DNA of 45,626 bases. It comes from Lachnospiraceae bacterium. Lineage in GTDB: Bacteria; Bacillota; Clostridia; Lachnospirales; Lachnospiraceae. Positions 16,998 through 25,075 of the stretch are shown one piece after another. Within the stretch, counting starts at the first letter, position 1. Each line of letters opens with the position of its first letter. The DNA is taken from assembly GCA_021203305.1 (NCBI GenBank), contig JAJQBK010000027.1, forward strand, positions 1-45,626, written 5' to 3'. The notes under the pieces are model-generated. The model did no database searches, was not told the origin of the DNA, and saw only the letters and a program-made list of their open reading frames with translations. The position numbers and the translations under genes are program-made.

Positions 16998-18038
16998 TTA
17001 TTCTCTGATATACGGCGCGGTATTTTCCGCGATGGTGTCGCTGATCGTCTGCAGATTCTCACTGACCTCGTAATCCGTCTGGCCGAAAAGGATCTCATGC
17101 ACATAGGAGGCCGTCACCGTCAGATCCGTAGTCACAATGCTGTCGCCACAGCTTAAATCCGCGAACACCCTCTGATCCGCGGTGGGCACGCCGCCCTCAT
17201 CCGTGATATAATACTCTGAAATCTGCCCAGCCAGCTCAATCATATCCTCCACATCCACACTGGTGGCGATATACTGGGCGCCCACATTGATGGCCTTCGT
17301 CAGAGTCGCCAGATCAGTCTGCTGGGCCGCGTCCATGATCGCCATCAGTACCTCCCTCTGTCTGGCCGTCCTGGTAAAGTCGCTGCCCGCGGTGGCTCTG
17401 ATCCGGCAGTACGCTACGGCCTGCAGGCCATCCACCAGCTGATAGCCGGCTTCCGTGATCTCCGTGTAGCCGATCTCCATGTCCACAGCCATGCTCAGCT
17501 GATAACCGTTCACATACTGAATCTCCTGCTCGTCTATCTCAATGTAAATACCGCCCAGGACGTCGATAACCTCCTTGAGGCCCTCAAAGCCGATGGCCAC
17601 AAAATCCGTGATGTCCAGGTCAAAATTGGCGTTCAGCATACTGATGGCCTGCTGGGGGCCTCCCCTGGCGTAAGCCGCGTTGCACTTGCTGTAGGTATCG
17701 TCCCCCAGATTCAGATATGTATCCCTGTAAACGCTTAACAGCTTGATCTCCCCGGTGTCCTGATTGACACTGGCTATGATCATAGTATCGCTTCTTGTGT
17801 TTTTCGTCAACTCCCCAACCGTAGAATCCAGGCCGAATAACGCAATATTGCGGTAGCCCTTCATCTCAACGCTTTCCTTGACCTCCTCCTGAATCTGGAC
17901 CTCCTCCTCAGGAATCTCCACCTTGGTCACTCCCTCGGTGGCGCTGGTCAGGTGCACTACGTTTTTGAGAATCATGACTACCGCAATCAGTACTGCAAGC
18001 TCCACGTCAAAAATGACAACCTTCAGTTTTTTCTTCAT
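16998..18038 (-). CDS. LCP (LytR-CpsA-Psr) family cell-wall ligase
   Basis: A 346-residue membrane-anchored protein with one N-terminal helix (residues 5-27) and a large extracytoplasmic LCP domain. Family residues are visible: RSDTMII (Arg-Asp pair near residue 83), SVYRDTY with its Arg and Asp, and the polyprenyl-phosphate-binding region DFTRTARQREVL near residue 220. LCP enzymes transfer teichoic acids or polysaccharides from lipid carriers to peptidoglycan. The C-terminal 100 residues extend beyond the core domain. It precedes the response regulator gene by 97 bases and may share a transcript with the two-component system. Confidence 0.93.
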   Translation of the reverse strand: MKKKLKVVIFDVELAVLIAVVMILKNVVHLTSATEGVTKVEIPEEEVQIQEEVKESVEMKGYRNIALFGLDSTVGELTKNTRSDTMIIASVNQDTGEIKLLSVYRDTYLNLGDDTYSKCNAAYARGGPQQAISMLNANFDLDITDFVAIGFEGLKEVIDVLGGIYIEIDEQEIQYVNGYQLSMAVDMEIGYTEITEAGYQLVDGLQAVAYCRIRATAGSDFTRTARQREVLMAIMDAAQQTDLATLTKAINVGAQYIATSVDVEDMIELAGQISEYYITDEGGVPTADQRVFADLSCGDSIVTTDLTVTASYVHEILFGQTDYEVSENLQTISDTIAENTAPYIRE

Positions 18039-18202
18039 TTCACTAACCGCCCCAATGTATAAGTTTCTGAAATGAAAGAAAAATACACAGCCAGCCTGTC
18101 CTTTTCCCTCATTTCATCCTGTCCGCCGCAAAATTTTCCGTCGCTTCCGGCGAACTCTGAAGGCAAGTATACAGGGCATTTGTTAGAGAAATGTAAAAAT
18201 GA

Positions 18203-20470
18203 TTACGAAAGTGTTGTCTTCACCGACTCCGCCATCCGCAGAATATACTTCTTTGGCAGGCTCCCGCTCCTGATCGAAAGCAATATTTCATTTTCATCGT
18301 CAGCAGTCTGTGTATAAACCGGAGCATTTCCGCCGCTTTCCTCAGAAGCAGTGCTATATACACTGAACTGCGCGTAAACCGGATTTTCCCAGCTTTCAGA
18401 AAACAAACCGCGCGGGCTGTTCTGGGAAGAAGCCTCATAATCACAGAGCGCCAGAATTTCCTCAATCTCCTCCCTGTCGGTGATCGTCAGCTCCAGGCAC
18501 ACGTATCCATCCTCCTGGAGCGTTTTGGAAAATTCCGCGTATTCCTCACTGTCAAGCTCCAGGCTTTCGCCCGTCATATCCACACCGTAATGTCCTCCCA
18601 GGGACAGAAGAATGTCCTCCGTGTCCTCAAACTCTTCCTCATAAAAATTCTGGTAAAGATAAAGAGAAACCACATCCTCCGCATCGACAGATTCTACATA
18701 TCTTCCATATCCCAGATCCTGAAGCGCCTGTATGGTATTCACCCACTGCTCCGTGATATCCAGGCTTCTGTTGACATATCTTCCATACTCCTCGTAATAT
18801 CCCCGGAAACTGATGGAACAGTAAACAGTATCCTCGCTGTAAACCGCCTGAATTCCATAATCCTCAATGTCTTTTTTCAGAGCCTCCATCAGCTGGCTTT
18901 TTGTGTCATCACCCTCATATTCATCGCGGATATACTCGCTCTCATATCCCCGCGACAGCTGTACATAAGCTGCGTCATACACCATGCTTTCAGGGATTCC
19001 ATAAATATTTTCCACGTAGGTGTCGCTCTCCATGATATGGACCAGGCTCTCCCGGCAGCCGGAATCCAGATAATAATATCTATAGTAGGTTCTCCCGTTT
19101 TTCAGAGTGATCCGCATGGTCACACCCTGCAAATTCTCATCATCGTCCTGATCCCGCTCATTTTCGATGGCATTTACCAGAAGCGCATAAATATCCGTGC
19201 TGTCCGTGTACTGCATCCTGTTCAGCACATTCTGATAAATGGTACTGGTATAGCCCAGGCTGATTCCCGCCTCCTCAATCCGCGCCTCTGAGGGCAGATA
19301 AGAGTCAAAGCCGTACCAGTCCTGATTGAAGGAAAGCCCCAGAAGGACAGAGCAGACCACCGCCCCGAACATCGCCTTCTTGTGACTGAAAAATGCCTTG
19401 AAATCCATGGAAAATACAATGTCCAGCACGCCGTAGGCCAGAAAGCCGGCCAGAATTCCGCCGAAAATTCCCCAGGCAGGAGAGCCTCCCGCCACAGCGT
19501 TTCCCGAAACTGCGGCAAAGAACATCCAGCCCCCAAAGCCCGCGGCCACTGCGGTCACAAAGCGCATCAGGGCGGACAGCCCCTTAAAATAAACACCACC
19601 TCCCGCCGCCTCGCTGGGCCGCTTCTGATACACCGCGAAGGAAGCCAGAAGCATCAGAGCAGCGGTCAGAAGCACCATCAGACATTCGCCAAAAAGCTCC
19701 CCGGTCATAACCGTATCGCTGATCCGAAGCCCCAGAATCCACCAGGATGAGATTCCCGGGGCCAGCCACAGAGCACTTGCTTCAAAAGCCACCGGCATCA
19801 TATAAAAGGTGTCCATGTAAACAGCCAGCCCCATCCAGACAATCAGATAAACGACAGCCGCCGCGAAACCCACAAAACAGCTGGTCACTATGGCGTTGAG
19901 CACATTGCCGGAGAGCATGACGCCCAAAAGCACCAGATTGTACACTGTCAGGAAAGTTACCGTCAGTACGAACGCGGTGGTCAGCGCACAGCAAAGCAGC
20001 GTTCCCGGAATGCCGGATTTTACCATATCCCCGGCCGCGATGGCCAGAGTAATCAGCAGATTGATCACGAAGGGCACAACCCAGATCAGAAATCCGTTGA
20101 TATAATTGACCCAGAACAGAGTGCTCCTCTTCACTGGCAGACTATGCCAAGTGTCCACCATATCCCTGCGGAACAAATACCGGAAGCCGAACAGGCCCAC
20201 GATGATGGCTCCCGCCACGGCAATGACGCCTCCCAGCAGACAGCCATACGCAGTGAAAGCGCTGAGCAGCTCCTCGGAAAGGTATTCTACCGCCTGTAGC
20301 TGCATGCCCCGCTCCAGGTAATAATCATAGTTGGCTCGATAATTATTCTGCACCAGCAGAAAAGCCACCGGCATACTTAAGAAACTCCCAAGCATGGACA
20401 GCGCCGCCATCCAGATACGGTGGCGCAGGTCCTCTTTCATATATTTAAAAAAGCAATGTCTTGACGTCAT
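18203..20470 (-). CDS. ABC transporter permease with large extracytoplasmic C-terminal domain
   Basis: A 755-residue protein. The first 390 residues hold about eight to nine hydrophobic segments of ABC-2 type, starting with residues 19-40. Residues 400-755 are hydrophilic, tyrosine- and acid-rich and probably extracytoplasmic; I associate this layout with the DUF6449-type proteins found beside YtrA regulators, tentatively. It overlaps the upstream ATPase gene by 26 bases; the ATG at 20470 is supported by a GGAGGT site eight bases ahead. Together with the ATPase it forms an exporter or envelope-stress transporter whose substrate is unknown. Confidence 0.85.
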   Translation of the reverse strand: MTSRHCFFKYMKEDLRHRIWMAALSMLGSFLSMPVAFLLVQNNYRANYDYYLERGMQLQAVEYLSEELLSAFTAYGCLLGGVIAVAGAIIVGLFGFRYLFRRDMVDTWHSLPVKRSTLFWVNYINGFLIWVVPFVINLLITLAIAAGDMVKSGIPGTLLCCALTTAFVLTVTFLTVYNLVLLGVMLSGNVLNAIVTSCFVGFAAAVVYLIVWMGLAVYMDTFYMMPVAFEASALWLAPGISSWWILGLRISDTVMTGELFGECLMVLLTAALMLLASFAVYQKRPSEAAGGGVYFKGLSALMRFVTAVAAGFGGWMFFAAVSGNAVAGGSPAWGIFGGILAGFLAYGVLDIVFSMDFKAFFSHKKAMFGAVVCSVLLGLSFNQDWYGFDSYLPSEARIEEAGISLGYTSTIYQNVLNRMQYTDSTDIYALLVNAIENERDQDDDENLQGVTMRITLKNGRTYYRYYYLDSGCRESLVHIMESDTYVENIYGIPESMVYDAAYVQLSRGYESEYIRDEYEGDDTKSQLMEALKKDIEDYGIQAVYSEDTVYCSISFRGYYEEYGRYVNRSLDITEQWVNTIQALQDLGYGRYVESVDAEDVVSLYLYQNFYEEEFEDTEDILLSLGGHYGVDMTGESLELDSEEYAEFSKTLQEDGYVCLELTITDREEIEEILALCDYEASSQNSPRGLFSESWENPVYAQFSVYSTASEESGGNAPVYTQTADDENEILLSIRSGSLPKKYILRMAESVKTTLS

Positions 20471-21347
20471 ATCCCCTTACCTCCGTTTCGCTGATGAAAA
20501 TCTCCTCCAGAGAGAGCGGCAAAAGCTCATAAAACATGGGCTCCAGGCAGCCGAAGACTGTTTCGATGGCTTCCCTCTCGCCCCGCAGGGTGACAGTTCT
20601 CAGGCTTCCCCTGACATCCTCCCTGAGCACCTCAAACCGCTCCCTGATTTTGTCCATATCCTCCGGGCGGCGCAGCACGCACTGAACCTTATGGATGTTC
20701 ATCTTCATCTCATCCATATCCTTTTCCAGCAAAATGCCGCCCCGGTGAAGCAGGCCCACATATTCGCAGATATCCTCCAGCTCCCGCAGATTGTGGGAGG
20801 CGATGATGGGCGTCATCCCCCGCTCCTCGATCTCCTGGATAAAAATGGTCTTCACCGCCTGGCGCATCACCGGGTCCAGGCCGTCGAAGGTCTCATCGCA
20901 GAGCAGATATTTCGTATTGGCGCAGACGCCGCAGATCACGGAGAGCTGCTTTTTCATACCTTTAGAAAAGGTATTGACCTTGCGGTCTTTGTCCAGGCCG
21001 AACTTCTCCATCAGCTCCACCGCCCGCTTCTCATCAAACCTGCCATAAAAGGTGTGGTACAGGCGCAGCATATCCATCGGCGTGCCGCTCTTAAAAAAAT
21101 ACTGGTCATCGGAAATATAAAAGATTTTCTCCTTGACTTCCGGGTCGTCATACACCGGCTCCCCGTCCACCAGCACGCTGCCGCTGTCCGGCTTTAACAC
21201 CCCGCTCATCAACCGCAGAAAGGTGGACTTGCCGGCGCCGTTGGTGCCGATCAGGCCAAAGGCATGGCTCTCCGCGATGGCAGCGTCAATATTGTCCACC
21301 GCTTTGACCTCCCCGAAGCTTTTATTTAAGCCTTTTACTTCAATCAT
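20445..21347 (-). CDS. ABC transporter ATP-binding protein
   Basis: A 300-residue cytoplasmic ATPase with Walker A GTNGAGKST near residue 40, signature-region FSKGMKKQLSVI (a relaxed LSGGQ), Walker B YLLCDETFDGLDP and an H-loop in IASHNL. The extended C-terminal region resembles ATPases of YtrB-like exporters. The ATG at 21347 is chosen because GGGGAGGAG precedes it within the end of the GntR gene, giving an eight-base overlap; the upstream in-frame extension is basic and unlike the family. Walker B has Asp-Glu followed by Thr-Phe in place of the more usual Pro-Thr. It pairs with the membrane protein encoded downstream. Confidence 0.93.
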   Translation of the reverse strand: MIEVKGLNKSFGEVKAVDNIDAAIAESHAFGLIGTNGAGKSTFLRLMSGVLKPDSGSVLVDGEPVYDDPEVKEKIFYISDDQYFFKSGTPMDMLRLYHTFYGRFDEKRAVELMEKFGLDKDRKVNTFSKGMKKQLSVICGVCANTKYLLCDETFDGLDPVMRQAVKTIFIQEIEERGMTPIIASHNLRELEDICEYVGLLHRGGILLEKDMDEMKMNIHKVQCVLRRPEDMDKIRERFEVLREDVRGSLRTVTLRGEREAIETVFGCLEPMFYELLPLSLEEIFISETEVRGYDVKTLLF

Positions 21348-21834
21348 TCGTCTTCTCCTCCCCATTGTCTCCGGAATTCGGCCTTTGCTCCCCGGCCTGC
21401 GCAGAATCCGGTCCCGCCGGCCTTTCTCCCGCGCTTTCCTCAGGGTTCCCGATCCCGTCCGTCTCCCCTGGCTTCTGACCATAAACCTCCGCAATAATTG
21501 CTTCCAGCCTTTCCCGCTTCATGCCGGCCTCCCTGGCCTCGCGGGCCGCGCCCTTCAGCTTCTCCGTCAGCTCCGCCTCCTTGGCGCCCCGCCATTCGCT
21601 CTCATGGGCCACAAAGCTGCCCCGGCCGCTGACCGTATACAGATACCCCTCCTGCTCCAGCTGGGCGTAGGCACGCTGAATGGTGTTGGGATTGACCGCC
21701 AGCTCCAGCGCCAGCGCCCGGACAGAGGGCATCTTCGCGTTCGCCTCCAGGCCTCCTCCCACAATCAGCCGCTTCAGCTTCTCCACCACCTGTTCATAGA
21801 TGGGCCGTTTGTCCCGGTAATCCAAAATAATCAT
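21340..21834 (-). CDS. GntR-family repressor, YtrA subfamily
   Basis: A 164-residue regulator. The N-terminal winged helix-turn-helix (residues 5-75) has the GntR pattern PIYEQVVEKLKRLI, KMPSVRALALELAVNPNT and LEQEGYLYTVSGRGSFV. The effector region is short, as in YtrA, and is followed by a disordered, glycine/glutamate-rich tail of about 45 residues that is longer than usual. YtrA proteins repress their own ABC transporter operons, often in response to cell-wall antibiotics. The gene is first in a three-gene overlapping operon and its promoter carries a perfect palindrome, strongly suggesting autoregulation. Confidence 0.93.
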   Translation of the reverse strand: MIILDYRDKRPIYEQVVEKLKRLIVGGGLEANAKMPSVRALALELAVNPNTIQRAYAQLEQEGYLYTVSGRGSFVAHESEWRGAKEAELTEKLKGAAREAREAGMKRERLEAIIAEVYGQKPGETDGIGNPEESAGERPAGPDSAQAGEQRPNSGDNGEEKTND

Positions 21835-21940
21835 AGAGTTTCCTCCGTTTTTCCGTCATCCTCCCGGCCTGTACCCTTCAGGGCGTCCCCCGCGGAATCC
21901 TGCCAGTTGTCCTTAACAACTTACATTTACGGCAATAAAA

Positions 21941-21995
21941 ATAAGTGTATTAAGCTTGTTAATACACTTATATCATTTCATTATTTACTTGTCAA
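21941..21995 (-). promoter_or_regulatory. Promoter and palindromic operator of the gntR-ABC operon
   Basis: On the minus strand, -35 TTGACA (21990-21995), a 17-base spacer and an extended -10 TGA-TATAAG (hexamer 21967-21972). ATAAGTGTATTAA (21941-21953) and TTAATACACTTAT (21959-21971) form a perfect 13-base inverted repeat with a five-base centre that covers the -10 and start site. This is the expected place and form of a YtrA-type GntR operator. Confidence 0.88.
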
Positions 21996-22032
21996 TCATA
22001 TTAAAGAAATCTTAAGAAACAATGTTCCCCGC

Positions 22033-23676
22033 TCACTCCAGCCTCTGCACCTGGTTCTGCGGCGAAAGCGCGTAGGCCACATTGTCGGCGTGGGCGGCGC
22101 TCCTCTCCAGGTCCGTCAGAAGATCGGTGAAAATAACGTCCACGATGGGCTTACAGGTAGCGTTGAGCAGCCGCTTCACATGGTTGTCCTTGATCTCCTC
22201 CAGCCGCTCCTCCATATCGCTCTCCAGCTCCTCCACCTCATGAAGCTTGTGATATTCATCGTTCTCAAAAATTTCCAGGCAGAGATTGATATCCTCCAGG
22301 CAAAGCTCCGACAAATCCATCAGATCCTTTCTGGCGTCCTCTGAAAGAGCAGCCTTCTCCGCACGGAGCTGATTGCCGTAGCCGCTGATATTCTCCGCGT
22401 AATCGGAAATACGCTCGATATCCGCTACCGACAGAATCAGATGATACACCCGGTTCATATCTCTCTGGGAAATATTCATCGTCCGCAGCTGAACCAGCCT
22501 GGAAATGATGGCGTTGTCCAGATAATTGACCGTCTCCTCCACCTCCAGCACCCTGGCCGCCTTCTCCTCGTCCAGCTCAAAAAAGCTCTCCAGCGCCATG
22601 GCAAGGTTGCCGACAGAAATGGACCCCATACGGGCGATTTCCTTTTTGGCCTGACTGATGGCTACGGCGGTGGGCAGCTCCTCCACATTCGTCATAAACT
22701 GAAGCCTGCGATCGTCCTCATCCTGCAGCTCGCTCTTCTTCGCGGGCATGAGCTTCTGCGCCAGCCTCACTATGTATTCCGAGAACGGCAGCATCACAAT
22801 CACCGCGAAAATCGCGAAAAGGGTGTGGGTGTTGGCCACCTGGCGGCCCACGTCATCTCCGGAAATATACTGAATGAAATTAAGAATCTGCGGGAAAATA
22901 CCAATGACCGCCATCAGAAGCGCCGCCCGGATCAGATTGAACAAAAGGTTCAGAAGAGCCGTTCTCTTGCCGTTGCGGTTGGTGGTCAGGCTTGCAAGGA
23001 AATTGGGCGTCACACTGCCGATGGCGGAGCCGATCAGCAGATAGACACAGGTATAATAGGAAATGAGACCCTCCACAGCGAACGCCTGAAAAATAACCGT
23101 CGCCGAGGAAGAGCTCTGTAAAAGAGCGGTAAACGCCACGCCAAATAGCACGATCAGAAACGGGTTGGACATGGTTGCCAGAAGATTCTGGAAAACAACC
23201 GTGCTGGCCAGAGGGGCTATAGCGGATTTCATCAGCGAAATGCCCTGAAAAAGCATACCGAAGCCCATGATAATGGAGCCGATATGCTTGATGACCTGCT
23301 TTTTGAAAAACAGGTACATGACAGCGCCCACAAACAAAATAAATGGCGCCCAGGTACCCAGGTCGAAGGCGGTGATCTGTGCGGTGATGGTGGTACCGAT
23401 ATTGGCTCCCATAATCACGCCGATAGCCTGGCTTAAGGTCATCATGCCGGAATTGACAAAGCCGATCACCATCACGTCCGTGGCCGAGGAGGACTGGATC
23501 AGCATGGTGACCAGAATTCCCATCAGTACCGCCGTAATCTTATTCCTTGTCGCCCTCTCCAGTATCTTCTGCAGATTGTCGCCGCAGGCGCTTCTCAGTC
23601 CGGAGGACATCATGGACATTCCGAATAAAAACAGTCCGACGCCGCCGAACAGGGAAAATATATCTCCGATTGACAT
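22033..23676 (-). CDS. Na/Pi cotransporter family protein with PhoU-like domain
   Basis: A 547-residue protein. Residues 1-310 form the NptA/Na-Pi cotransporter II membrane domain with its two inverted QSSSAT-type repeats (LIQSSSATDVMVIGF and LLQSSSSATVIF) and GANIGTT. Residues 330-547 are a cytoplasmic PhoU-like helical domain with the two expected three-helix repeats. Such proteins import phosphate with sodium. The start has AGGAGA upstream. It is a single gene whose 3' end faces the gntR promoter region; no clear terminator was seen between them. Confidence 0.94.
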   Translation of the reverse strand: MSIGDIFSLFGGVGLFLFGMSMMSSGLRSACGDNLQKILERATRNKITAVLMGILVTMLIQSSSATDVMVIGFVNSGMMTLSQAIGVIMGANIGTTITAQITAFDLGTWAPFILFVGAVMYLFFKKQVIKHIGSIIMGFGMLFQGISLMKSAIAPLASTVVFQNLLATMSNPFLIVLFGVAFTALLQSSSSATVIFQAFAVEGLISYYTCVYLLIGSAIGSVTPNFLASLTTNRNGKRTALLNLLFNLIRAALLMAVIGIFPQILNFIQYISGDDVGRQVANTHTLFAIFAVIVMLPFSEYIVRLAQKLMPAKKSELQDEDDRRLQFMTNVEELPTAVAISQAKKEIARMGSISVGNLAMALESFFELDEEKAARVLEVEETVNYLDNAIISRLVQLRTMNISQRDMNRVYHLILSVADIERISDYAENISGYGNQLRAEKAALSEDARKDLMDLSELCLEDINLCLEIFENDEYHKLHEVEELESDMEERLEEIKDNHVKRLLNATCKPIVDVIFTDLLTDLERSAAHADNVAYALSPQNQVQRLE

Positions 23677-23849
23677 AAAAATCTCCTGTGTAAAGCGTAT
23701 CTAAAATTCATGTAAAATGCAAAAATCAACTACATGATATACAAATTCCGCCATAAAAGCAAGGGGTTATCCGAAAATTCCATTAAGTTAGTCTGCGTTT
23801 ACTTTTCTGATATTCCTTTTACTGGAATTCAATTTTGATTAATTTTCCA

Positions 23850-23983
23850 TATCATGATTAAAGCGGCAAAAGGGTATATCGTTGCGGTCCCCAAGGACAA
23901 AATTGCGAATGCCCTAAAGGACTAGCTTCGCGTCGCACGCATTCGATTTCTGACCTTTTATCCCTTGTATCATATCATTTACA
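23850..23983. repeat. MITE-like intergenic element with imperfect terminal inverted repeats
   Basis: The 374-base gap between the Na/Pi transporter and the dehydrogenase contains a segment bounded by related arms. The left end reads ATATCATGATTAAAG and then GCAAAAGGGTAT; the right end, inverted, reads ATGATATGATACAAG and then ATAAAAGGTC. The inside holds shorter inverted repeats, such as GCGAATGC with GCATTCG. No open frame is convincing. The left 24 bases are repeated at 4802-4825 with three mismatches. It looks like a small non-coding palindromic repeat. The rest of the gap, nearer the transporter, holds nothing I recognise. Confidence 0.5.
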
Positions 23984-24019
23984 TAAAAAAAGAGCGCCCG
24001 ATACAGACCAGACGCTCTT
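23984..24019 (-). terminator. Intrinsic terminator after the dehydrogenase gene
   Basis: On the minus strand AAGAGCG (24013-24019) pairs with CGCTCTT (23990-23996), followed by a run of T from 23991 to 23984. It lies about 30 bases after the dehydrogenase stop codon. Confidence 0.88.
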
Positions 24020-24050
24020 CGTCTTCTCATTTTCATTTGGAATCTTATGA

Positions 24051-25031
24051 TTAACTCACCAGATTTTTTAATACTTCATTGTTTTCATAGGCCGCCGCGT
24101 TGTCCAGCGTCACCTCCGCGATAGTGCGCAGCGCCTCCTTCGTGAGAAAGCCCTGATGGGAGGTCAGGAGCACATTGGGGAAGGAAAGAAGCCTGGCCGT
24201 GGTGGTGTGATCCAGAATATCATCCGAACGGTCCTCGTACACAAGGCCGCTCTCTTCCTCGTACACATCCAGCGCCACCGCGTGAAACTTCCCGGCCTTG
24301 ATGCCGTTAATCAGATCCTCGGTTTTGATCAGGCCGCCCCGGGAGGTATTCACCAAAATCACCCCATCCTTCATACACTCGATGGCCTTAGAATCGATGA
24401 TGTGGTAGGTCTCCGGGAACAGCGGGCAGTGCAGGGAAATCAGATCCGACTGCTCCAGAAGCTCCTTTAAGGGCACATATTTCACGCCCAGACCAGAAAC
24501 CGGATAGGGATCATAGGCAAGCACCTCCATGCCGAAGCCCCGGCAGATGTTGATCATGGCCTGTCCGATCTTGCCGGTGCCCACAATTCCCGCGGTTTTG
24601 CCGTACAGGTTCACACCGGTCAGGCCGGTCAGGCTGAAATCATTGTCCCGCACCTTATTGTATGCCTTGTGCAGCCTGCGGTTGGCCGCCATGGCCAACG
24701 CCATGGCATGCTCCGCCACCGCCTCCGGGGAGTAGCCGGGCACCCGCAGAACGGTAAGGCCCAGCTCATGAGCCGCCTCAAGATCCACGTTATTGTAACC
24801 GGCACAGCGCAGCAAAATCAGCTCCACCCCGGCCTTCTTTAAGATTTCCAGCGTATCCCTTCCCAGCTCGTCATTGACAAAGGCGCAGACAGCCCTGTGG
24901 CCGTCCGCCAGAGGCGCGGTTTCCTTCGTCAGCCGGGGGCGGAAGAAGGTGATCTCCTGGCCGCTTTCCGGGGAAAGCTTTTCAAACCAGGGGTGGTCAT
25001 AGGGTTTGGTGCCAAAAAAAGCGATTTTCAA
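24051..25031 (-). CDS. D-2-hydroxyacid dehydrogenase (D-lactate dehydrogenase-like)
   Basis: A 326-residue NAD-dependent oxidoreductase. The Rossmann motif is GIVGTGKIGQ near residue 145. The catalytic arginine lies in NTSRGGLI, the glutamate in DVYEEE and the histidine in SHQGFLTKEAL; the last motif resembles D-lactate dehydrogenases of the LdhA type. The likely start is TTG at 25031, where GGAGG lies six to seven bases upstream and the protein begins MKIAFFGTKPYD as in homologues. The ATG at 25061 would add ten residues with no ribosome-binding site. It follows thrS by 44 bases. Lactate formation from pyruvate is the best guess for the reaction. Confidence 0.9.
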   Translation of the reverse strand: MKIAFFGTKPYDHPWFEKLSPESGQEITFFRPRLTKETAPLADGHRAVCAFVNDELGRDTLEILKKAGVELILLRCAGYNNVDLEAAHELGLTVLRVPGYSPEAVAEHAMALAMAANRRLHKAYNKVRDNDFSLTGLTGVNLYGKTAGIVGTGKIGQAMINICRGFGMEVLAYDPYPVSGLGVKYVPLKELLEQSDLISLHCPLFPETYHIIDSKAIECMKDGVILVNTSRGGLIKTEDLINGIKAGKFHAVALDVYEEESGLVYEDRSDDILDHTTTARLLSFPNVLLTSHQGFLTKEALRTIAEVTLDNAAAYENNEVLKNLVS

Positions 25032-25075
25032 TTTATACCTCCAATTTCCGGGAAAGCGCATTTTGTTCTGTATTA

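Noticed and set aside
23878-23983. Structured non-coding RNA gene or tRNA in the 23.7-24.0 kb gap
   Set aside because: Inner inverted repeats exist, but there is no promoter-terminator pair or known RNA motif, and a repeat element explains them better.
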